A stretch of DNA of 64,000 bases, taken from contig NZ_CP007142.1 in assembly GCF_000940805.1 (NCBI RefSeq), positions 2,208,593 to 2,272,592 of the forward strand. The letters are read 5' to 3'. Position numbers and translations under genes: made by a program. Within the stretch, counting starts at the first letter, position 1, and each line of letters starts with the position of its first letter. The notes beneath the pieces were generated by a model, which did no database searches, was not told where the DNA came from, and saw only the letters and a list, made by a program, of their open reading frames with translations. This document shows positions 18,180-26,400 of the stretch, in pieces. This DNA is from Gynuella sunshinyii YC6258 (GTDB lineage: Bacteria; Pseudomonadota; Gammaproteobacteria; Pseudomonadales; Natronospirillaceae).

Positions 18180-18324
18180 ACCACGTACACCCGGTTATCA
18201 AAAAACACAAAGCGTGGGATGATACTGAATTAACAGCAAGGGAGGTAGCACAGGCTTCTCAGCTTGCGCTAAAGTTTACTTTCGGAGCTGTCAAAATCCT
18301 CAATTCTGTTGATTGGAGTTAATC

Positions 18325-19128
18325 TTGCGTTGGACAGGAAAGGTACTCGGTGCGGGTATTGGTTTTTTATTTGGTAAGTGGGCTGGTCTGGCACTGGGGT
18401 TGTTTCTGGGAAATCTGTTTGATCGTTCACTGGATCGCATGCAGAGCAAAGGTCCCCAGGTTCAGGGCAAGGCCATGCAAAATACCTTTTCCAAGGTGAC
18501 TTTCTGGGTCATGGGCAAGCTTTGCCGTGCAGATGGGGTAGTCTCCGAGCAGCAGATCAATCAGGCGCGCAGTATCATGGAACGGTTGCGACTGAGCGAA
18601 GACCAGCGACTGGAAGCGATGCGCTTGTTTAATGAGGGCAAGCAGAGCGATTTTGACATCGTGCCGCCGCTGATGGAGTTGAAACAGGTGATTGGCCGGC
18701 GCATTACACTGGCTCAGTTTTTTCTGGAACTACAGCTGCAGACCGCCTATGCCGATGGTCAGTTAGGTTCGGGTGAGCGCCAGATCCTGCAGACTATTTG
18801 TCGGATCCTGGGCATCAACAAGATACAGTTCGAGTTTATCCGCCAGCGCACCGTTGCCCAGCAGAACTTTTCCAACTATCAACGCCACAGCCGGCAAAAA
18901 TCCAGTGCCGATCAACTCAACGATGCTTATGGGGTATTAGGAATCAGCGCTGACATCAACGACATCGAACTGAAGAAAGTCTATCGCAGGCTGATGAGTC
19001 AGCATCACCCGGATAAAATGGCGGTCAACGGTTTACCGGCGGAAATGCAGGATCTTGCCAAAGCCAGAACCCAGGAAATCCAGCATGCTTATGACCTGAT
19101 TAAAAAGAGTCGGCGTAAAGGCGGCTGA
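18325..19128 (+). CDS. djlA: DnaJ-like membrane co-chaperone DjlA
   Basis: Type III J-protein with one N-terminal membrane helix rich in glycine (WTGKVLGAGIGFLFGKWAGLALGLFLG), a TerB-like central domain and a C-terminal J-domain with the HPD motif in RRLMSQHHPDKM. It stimulates DnaK. A TTG at 18325 is the likely start, with GGAG at 18315-18318; homologues start at this point. The divergent position next to lptD matches E. coli. Confidence 0.92.
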   Translation: MRWTGKVLGAGIGFLFGKWAGLALGLFLGNLFDRSLDRMQSKGPQVQGKAMQNTFSKVTFWVMGKLCRADGVVSEQQINQARSIMERLRLSEDQRLEAMRLFNEGKQSDFDIVPPLMELKQVIGRRITLAQFFLELQLQTAYADGQLGSGERQILQTICRILGINKIQFEFIRQRTVAQQNFSNYQRHSRQKSSADQLNDAYGVLGISADINDIELKKVYRRLMSQHHPDKMAVNGLPAEMQDLAKARTQEIQHAYDLIKKSRRKGG

Positions 19129-19240
19129 ACCGGAATTTGCAGGATAGAAAGTCTCGACAGAGTCGTTGATCAGAAATGGCAGGCCGTCATGCTTGCGGCG
19201 TTCAAATCAACACGGTAGATAACCAGAACGTTGTCCTCAG

Positions 19241-19273
19241 AAAACCGGAGGCATTGATCGGATCTGCCTCCGG
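19241..19273 (-). terminator. Intrinsic terminator of the lipoprotein gene
   Basis: Read on the minus strand, CCGGAGGCA and TGCCTCCGG form a 9-bp perfect stem with an 11-nt loop, followed by TTTT. It lies 12 bp after the stop of the lipoprotein gene. Confidence 0.7.
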
Positions 19274-19284
19274 AACGGGTCTGG

Positions 19285-20079
19285 TTACTGATTTACAGTG
19301 CTGGAAACAACCGTGTTGTTGGTTCCATGATAATTGGCTGTCATGGTGTTGCAGCTGGCGTCAGTGAACTGAACATCCAATGTGCCCCAACCATTGGTAT
19401 CCTCAGTACTCAGACTTCCACTGCTGAAACCCCCTCCATTACATAACGTCGGTGACGTATTGGTATCCACAAGGATAAAGCCATAGGGTTCGGCGTATAC
19501 CGTCGTACTTGTACGCCATTGATTGTTTTGCTCATTAACCTTCTCGATGAAGGTATTTTCCAGACGGTAGTGTTTATCGTTTATTGAAAACTCGACGTAG
19601 TCGGCAAAATCGCCATTGCAGAAATGATCATCGTCATCTTTACAGATATAGAAGTACTGGACCCGATAGTTTTTATTGTTCCAGCCAATGACCATGTTGC
19701 TAGAGTATTCGGTCTCAGTGTCGGTCTCCGATTTGATGACGTATTGACCATTGAGAGTACGTGAGTCGTAACTGCAGTTATTAAAGCTGACAGTAGCCAA
19801 CGTGTCTGTTTCTTTCACGGTTGCTTTGCCTTCCTGCTGACAGCGGGTAGTAACCGTGTAGATGTCGTCAAAAGTTTCACCGACAGCCATGGCGTACTCT
19901 GCGCCATAACGAGCCGCAGCGGCCAAAGCCTGGTAGTTTTCTGACGTTACAGTGGCCTGGGTCTTTGGGCCTTTATAAAGCTCGTCCGGTGGTGAGATCG
20001 AAGAATCTTTTGAGTCAGAAGAATTACAGCTGCTGAGAACGACTAACAAGACGGAGGGTACTAAAATGCCTGTACGCAT
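19285..20079 (-). CDS. Hypothetical lipoprotein
   Basis: Predicted lipoprotein of about 264 residues. The signal peptide MRTGILVPSVLLVVLSSC ends in a lipobox with Cys18, followed by a serine-rich linker; Ser at +2 suggests outer-membrane sorting. The mature part is beta-rich and contains several cysteines (TRCQQ, NNCSYD, YICKDDDD, FCNGD, TLCNGG, ASCNT), probably in disulfides. I do not recognise the family. The ATG at 20079 has AAGGAAA upstream; the longer frame to 20235 lacks a signal peptide at its start. It ends at a good terminator, so it is a single-gene unit. Confidence 0.75.
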   Translation of the reverse strand: MRTGILVPSVLLVVLSSCNSSDSKDSSISPPDELYKGPKTQATVTSENYQALAAAARYGAEYAMAVGETFDDIYTVTTRCQQEGKATVKETDTLATVSFNNCSYDSRTLNGQYVIKSETDTETEYSSNMVIGWNNKNYRVQYFYICKDDDDHFCNGDFADYVEFSINDKHYRLENTFIEKVNEQNNQWRTSTTVYAEPYGFILVDTNTSPTLCNGGGFSSGSLSTEDTNGWGTLDVQFTDASCNTMTANYHGTNNTVVSSTVNQ

Positions 20080-20311
20080 GAGCGATTTCCTTAAGTGCTG
20101 AATGAGACAATTTTCCAGGCCGCGATTTAGCCATAACCGGGCCAAAATCACCACACGAAAATGTTTGGTAAGCAGCATAAATCCTTCTTCTGTCAGTAGT
20201 GGGCTTTTATCTGTCAAACAGGTTCTATGCAGCACTCAAATGAATTCTCCTTATCTCAATCGTTCGTATGAGTCATATATATAAATATAGCTATTGACTC
20301 AACGGGGTTTG

Positions 20312-23300
20312 TTACAGACCACTGTTCCAATGGATATCCAGCAGGCAGTTCGGCAGCCAGGGCAGGCGGACAATACCGAGTCCCCAGGTAAGTTTGAGTA
20401 AAAGCGCATCCTGGGGCATTGGTGCAATCTCCAGTGTGTAGCCGTGTTCATGAGTTTCCAGAGTGCCGGGCCGGTGCAGAAACAGATTGCGAAAGCCCTG
20501 GTTGGACATCTGTCTGAGTACCGGCCATTGTTGAATGACACGAGTGAGCAGGTGTTCACAATGGTCTTGTTCCTGCACATTCAGCACACCTGGTGCATAG
20601 GGCATATCTGCGTCCCGGCCGGTCAGTAGATTGGCACAGACCGGAATGTTTCCTGGTGTGTCATGACCGTACAGGCACATAAGCAGATCCATGGCCTTTT
20701 GCTGTGTTGACTGGTTGCGCCATTGGTGCTCAGGGTCAAGCAGTTCCAGGTGCTGAAATAACGGTTGCAGAAATGGCCAGAGAATACTCAATCCGGCATC
20801 CGACATCACTCGTGGACCCGATTCTGATAATAGCGACAGGTGTTGTACCTGCTGTTTCAGAGGATTTGTCACTGCTGAAAAGTCAGCCTGTGAAAAAACC
20901 TGTCGTTGCCGTCGGGTGACGCTTCGGGTTGCCGTGAGCAGGCGTTGTAATTGCGGTTCGGTGGTCAGATCCTGTTCCGTCAGCAGATCCACGAACGGTA
21001 CATCGCTGCTGTCATCATTGTCCCCTGTCAAACTGAGCAATAACCGGTCACAGTGATCAGCCAGTCTGCCGGGTTGCCACGTCTGGGATGGCTGCAGCAA
21101 GGACAATATCGCGGACAATGCCAGCCTGTCCTGCCCTGACTCATGTGGTTGACTGCATTGCTGCAACAACCGGTGGGTGTCATGGAGTAAAGGGATAAGC
21201 CATTGTCTGAGATCCGGTTGCGGCTGGTGTTGACAGACCCGTAACCACTGACGCAACAACAGACAGGTGGATAACAACTGCCGGCGGATGACATGACGTG
21301 AACTCAAGACAGTCAGTTCACGGAGCTGTTTTTTCAGTTGGGTCAGACGTCTGATGATATTTTTCTGGTCGCTGAAGTCTGCGCCATGCTGTTTCTGAAT
21401 GACTGTCGGTAATGACTGGCTGACCTGTTCAGCGATGCTGTCACCGAGTTCGAAGCGCCAGTTTTGCAGCCGCAGTAGATCTGATGTGCTGACCGGCAAT
21501 TGGGCGTAAAAGCGATCCAGTACCATTGTAACCGCTTGGATGGACTGATTCTTCAGGTCGAGGCTGCTCGTGTCGGCCTGTTCTGACAGCGTGACCAGCA
21601 TCCATCGCCGGCACAGCCCTAATGCGGTTAAATGCCGGGTAATTGCCAGACTGGAGGTGGCGCTGGAAAACTTATTTTCAGATGTATCGCCGTTGTCCGG
21701 TGTTGTCACCAGTTGACCCACAAGTTCTCCGGCCTGGCGAATCGAGGCATCCAAGGTTTTCAACCGTTGCTTCAGCCATCCGGCAGATATGTGGTGATGA
21801 GGTTGTTGTTGGGTAGATCGGGACTGTTCGTCTTCTGCCAGGGCAGTCAGTCCCAGTTCCCTGAGTGACTCAAGCAAGGCCTGAACATATCGCTGATCAT
21901 CCGGACAACGCAGCCAGTTCAGTATGTTCAGATGGGTGTCCATGGGAAGTTGTACCAGCCGGGTGGACAGACTGAGCGCGAGCGTGAGGCGGGCTTCGAG
22001 ATCGGCGCCGGCCTGCTGGATGTTTGAGAGGGCCTGCTGGATGGGATGCCAGTGGCGGTCATCGGGATCAAAGTGCACAGGCCCGGTGAGTGATGACAAC
22101 TGTGTTTTCAGCTCACGGATGATGGTTGCCACCGAGCCGGAGTGACGCAGCCGGGCCCGGCTGCGGCGAAGATAGAGCAGGGTGCTGACTGGCAGGCCGG
22201 AAAGGCTCAGCAGTGGTGACAGATTTGGCAGCCGTTCAGTTTGTTCGGCCTCCCGATCCAGCCATTGCAGTGCCAGCGTGGCTGCCGTCTGCATGGACCA
22301 GGCATGAGTGGAATGCAGTTGCAGCCGCAGCCGCCAGTCGACGGGCAGCCCGTGCGGTTGCCGAGAGAGTTTGTTGATGCAGCTGATGATGCGTCCGTAA
22401 CCCATCAGATCATCGGACAGTGACAAACGTTCCAGTTGGTTCAGAGCCGCCAGCTGTTCTGTCAGGATCCGGATCAGGGAGCTTACATCCGTGGCGCTGG
22501 TATCAGCTTCTGCTTCCAGGATTTGTGCAGTTGCCACGCTGTCCGGGTGATCCTGTGCCACCATCTGGATCAGTTGCTGCAACATCTGAGGGTTGACTGA
22601 CTGGGTGTCAGCCACCGCCAGCCAGATTTTCAATTTGCCGCTGTGGGTCGGTTGTATGAGTCCGCGCAGCAGTGATTGTCGCTGAGCTTGGGTCAGCGGC
22701 AGTCCGGCTTCTCGGATCAGACTGAGAATACTGGCCGCCTGTTTCCAGCTATCTGACTGGCGTTCGCCAACAGGCTGATTGAGCATCAGCTGAGCCAGAG
22801 ACCAGAAGATTTCCCGACTGTCGTCGTCGGCCCGTGCGGTTGTCATTAACGCGCGGGCCATCCCGGCTGGAAACAGCCGGATCAGAATGTCCATGGTCTG
22901 AGCGTTACTGCGATTGGCTTCGAACTGGCGCCTGAAGCGCTGGAATACCCTTGGCTGGCGCAGCCAGTCGTGCAGGATGACCGCACCATTTGGACGTGAC
23001 AGCCATTTTTGCAGGCCGGCGCAAAAGTCTGCAAAACCCAGGGCGATATCATCACGCAGGTAATGCTGTAGTTTCAGCGCCGACACGGCATCCCGATGCT
23101 GGCCGCTGCGGCCATTACCTGCCAGCGTGAACTGGCCCCGGGTGATCTGTTCGAGCTGCAAGCGCAAAGCTGGCAGCAGATATACGGCGAAGTAATTGTC
23201 CGGATGACGCATAAATGCCGTGGCGTCGATGCAGGGCAGATCGACCTGCACCTCAGGGAGTCTGGTAATGGTCGTTCCGGCGGTTGCCGTCAGTGTTGTC

Positions 23301-23407
23301 ATGGCCTGTCTGACCAACCTCGACAGTGTTGCTTCGAGGTCGTCAGCACAGGCAGGGCGTTGCAAATAATGCAACGCCAGTGACAGATGACTAATCCGTG
23401 TCGTCAT
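20312..23407 (-). CDS. eCIS tape-measure-type protein (Afp14/Pvc14-like)
   Basis: 1031-residue protein matching the contractile injection system tape-measure family (CIS_TMP), which sets particle length in Afp/PVC systems. The diagnostic C-terminus is present: GFRNLFLHRPGTLE, then TLEIAPMPQDALLLKLTWGLGIVRLPWLP and a final W. The N-terminal ALHYL and DAL-like stretch also fits. The middle is long, helical and leucine/glutamine-rich. It is the last gene of the eCIS block. Length suggests a particle of Afp-like dimensions, which is inference. Confidence 0.8.
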   Translation of the reverse strand: MTTRISHLSLALHYLQRPACADDLEATLSRLVRQAMTTLTATAGTTITRLPEVQVDLPCIDATAFMRHPDNYFAVYLLPALRLQLEQITRGQFTLAGNGRSGQHRDAVSALKLQHYLRDDIALGFADFCAGLQKWLSRPNGAVILHDWLRQPRVFQRFRRQFEANRSNAQTMDILIRLFPAGMARALMTTARADDDSREIFWSLAQLMLNQPVGERQSDSWKQAASILSLIREAGLPLTQAQRQSLLRGLIQPTHSGKLKIWLAVADTQSVNPQMLQQLIQMVAQDHPDSVATAQILEAEADTSATDVSSLIRILTEQLAALNQLERLSLSDDLMGYGRIISCINKLSRQPHGLPVDWRLRLQLHSTHAWSMQTAATLALQWLDREAEQTERLPNLSPLLSLSGLPVSTLLYLRRSRARLRHSGSVATIIRELKTQLSSLTGPVHFDPDDRHWHPIQQALSNIQQAGADLEARLTLALSLSTRLVQLPMDTHLNILNWLRCPDDQRYVQALLESLRELGLTALAEDEQSRSTQQQPHHHISAGWLKQRLKTLDASIRQAGELVGQLVTTPDNGDTSENKFSSATSSLAITRHLTALGLCRRWMLVTLSEQADTSSLDLKNQSIQAVTMVLDRFYAQLPVSTSDLLRLQNWRFELGDSIAEQVSQSLPTVIQKQHGADFSDQKNIIRRLTQLKKQLRELTVLSSRHVIRRQLLSTCLLLRQWLRVCQHQPQPDLRQWLIPLLHDTHRLLQQCSQPHESGQDRLALSAILSLLQPSQTWQPGRLADHCDRLLLSLTGDNDDSSDVPFVDLLTEQDLTTEPQLQRLLTATRSVTRRQRQVFSQADFSAVTNPLKQQVQHLSLLSESGPRVMSDAGLSILWPFLQPLFQHLELLDPEHQWRNQSTQQKAMDLLMCLYGHDTPGNIPVCANLLTGRDADMPYAPGVLNVQEQDHCEHLLTRVIQQWPVLRQMSNQGFRNLFLHRPGTLETHEHGYTLEIAPMPQDALLLKLTWGLGIVRLPWLPNCLLDIHWNSGL

Positions 23408-23439
23408 GAGCTGCTCCCGGCCGGATCCGGCATGAACGC

Positions 23440-26400
23440 TTATTCATTGTGCACCCGCCAGACACCTTCACCGCTGTCGATGCGGCGACCCACATAATCT
23501 CCGCGCCAGTAATGACGTTCCTCCTGATCATCGGTCAGGCTGTTGCTGGCATAAATATGCGGACCTTCGGCTGCGTTATTGCCCTTCCAGAAACCGTCGC
23601 AGATCAGATCGGAGCAGTAGTACGCGCCGCCGCCTTTACCGGTTAAGGTGGTACCGTAGGTTTGCACCCGGCAATCGCTGGCGTACAGACTCAGGCGTTC
23701 ACAACGATAGGCACCGCCACCATTGGCCGTGGCGATGCAGGCCGTTGCCCTGACCTGACAGTCGCTGCACCAGGCAACCGCGCCGCCCTGATCGGCCTGA
23801 CAGTGGTCGGCGTGAATTTCAGAATACCCCAGCCCCCAGGCGGCACCGCCTTCATTGAGCAGGTTATCCGGTTGGGAACTGAGCTCCGTGGCCTGGCAGT
23901 GACTGATATGCAACGCCTGAATATTGACCGCAGAACTGTTCTGGCTGTCGATGCGTTTGCCATACAGTGCCGCGCCGTTACCGCTGATGCGGTGATAACG
24001 GATGACACAATTGAGCTGGCAGTCACGGGCGTATTCAAGATAGAAAGCGCCGCCATTCTGGGTGGTATGCAGGTTGTTGCCGTCAAAGGTAAAACCTTCA
24101 AGATGGACGTTGCTGAGCCATTGAGCACTCGAACCCACCAATTCAAACCGGGCTTTGGGCGTCTGTTTGCGAATGATCGTTGAGTGCGGATTGAAACCGA
24201 CGATGCTGACGTTGCTGGCCAGCCGGATGGTTTTACGCAACAAATAAGGGCTGATGCCGTAATCATTGTTGCCCTGTGGCAGCAGAATAACCGTGGTGTT
24301 TTCGGTAATTGGCACCGATTCATAGCCTTCTTTGTTGAACAGCCGATCGAACTCGGTCTGGGTGCTGATGATGTGGGTTTTACCACCGTTGCCAAATGGC
24401 AGGATGACATTGTCGATATACCCCTTAACCGCTGCCTGGGTCGGCAGTAAACCGCTCACGCCGCTGTCGCCACCGAGGGTGAAATCATTGGAAATACCGG
24501 AGATGATCGGCCCGTCACCCAACTGCAACTGTTGACTGATCTGCAACCGGGCAGTGGCCAGCGGGCCGCTGTTGCTGAGAGCGACTGTCTGTAGTTGCCC
24601 GTTGATCATCGCATTACCGTTCACATCCAGGCGTGCTGACGGTGCGCTGGTACCCAGGCCGAGATCGCCGGCCGGTGTCAGGGTCATGAGATTTTGGGCC
24701 GGGCTGCCGGATGTTTTGCGGTCTACCCGTAATGGTGTCTGCTCGGTCTGGCTCTGTACATGCAGGCTGGCCTGGGCTGTAGCGGTACCAACGGCCAGTG
24801 AGTCTGCCACCTGGAGTGTCTGACCGGCACGGAGATCCCTGGCGACCGTCAGTTGATCGTTGATCTGTACCGCCTGTTGCAGAACAGCGCTGTTATTGAC
24901 GGTTAATGGTCCGTTGAGGGTGGTGCCGGCGGTGACCGTCAGTTCGGCATCCAGCTGGGTGTCTCCACTGACCGTCAGGGTTTCTTCAATGCTGACCCGG
25001 TCTTCAACGCTCAGATCACCACTGATCTGCACGTCTGATCCGAATTCGGATTTTTTCGAAACATCCAGACTGCCGCGTGCCACCAGTTTTTCTTCGACTT
25101 CTAGTTCGCCGTTTAATTGTGCATTGCCGTCCACTCTCAGGGTTTCGCTGATGGCTGCACCACCACGAACATCCAGGGACAGATCCGGACTGGCGGTACC
25201 GATGCCCAGGCGGCCTTCTTTCACCACAATGCTGTCGTGGTTGGGGGATTCGATGCGCATGGCCTCGGCATAACTGGTATCGGCGATAAACAGCTGGGCT
25301 CTGGTCTCGTCCATGTCAGGGGTAGTGACTCCAAGAATGGTCTGCTCCCGCAACCTCGACTTTTCGTTGACCAGCAAATCTGACTTCAGATAAGTGTCCT
25401 GTGCCACGTCCAGGCTGGCGTTGAGATAGGTGCGGCCATCAACGCTCAGGGAATCCCCGATATGAACATCATCGGCGACATCCAGAGCGGATTGCGGGGT
25501 CAGCTGACCGATACCGACTTTGTTCTGAGAGACAATCAGCTGGCAACTTTTGGTGTTGTCGCCGTCTATCCGCAGTGCCGGCTGGCTGCCATCGGCGGCT
25601 ACATGAATGCGTGCACTGGCCTCTTTGACGCCGATTGCAAGGTTTTTTTGTACCTGCACATGGTCATCAAAGTGTGCTGGTCCCTGAACCTCGGCGCTTC
25701 CCGAGACTGACAACTGATCACCGAGAGAGCAAGTGTCTGCGACATTCAGGTGACCACTGATATTGGTGGTACCGGCGACGTTCAGGTCATCGCCGATGTT
25801 CACACGACCGGCTACCTGGGCATCGGCTTGGAGATCGGTGTGACCGGTGACACTGAGCGCGCCATCCAGGTGGGTGTCCCCTTTAACGTCCAGACTGGCG
25901 TTGAGATAGGTGCGGCCATCAACGCTCAGGGAATCCCCGATATGAACATCATCGGCGACATCCAGAGCGACCTGCGGTGTCAGCTGGCCGATACCGACTT
26001 TGTTCTGGGTCACGATCAGTTGACAGGTTTTGGCAGTGTCACCGTCTATCCGCAGTGCCGGCTGGCTGCCATCGGCCTGCACATGAATACGGGCACTGGC
26101 TTCTTTGACGCCGATGGCGAGGTTTTTTTGTACCTGAACATTCTCGTCAAAGTTGGCTGATCCCACCACCTCCGCGTGACCGGAGACCAGCAACTCGTCT
26201 GCCAGGGAACACGCGCCTGTGACATTCAGGCTGCCACTGATATTGGCATTACCGGCGACGTTCAGGTCATCGCCGATGTTCACACGACCGGTCACCTGGG
26301 CATCGGCTTGGAGATCGGTGTGACCGGTAACACTGAGCGCGCCATCCAGGTGGGTGTCCCCTTTAACGGACAGTTGCTTTTCGGGGGTGTCGGTATTGAT

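Noticed and set aside
23662-24183. Plus-strand frames opposite the giant fibre gene (e.g. 173 residues)
   Set aside because: Low-complexity mirror frames of a repetitive gene; no ribosome sites, no family features.
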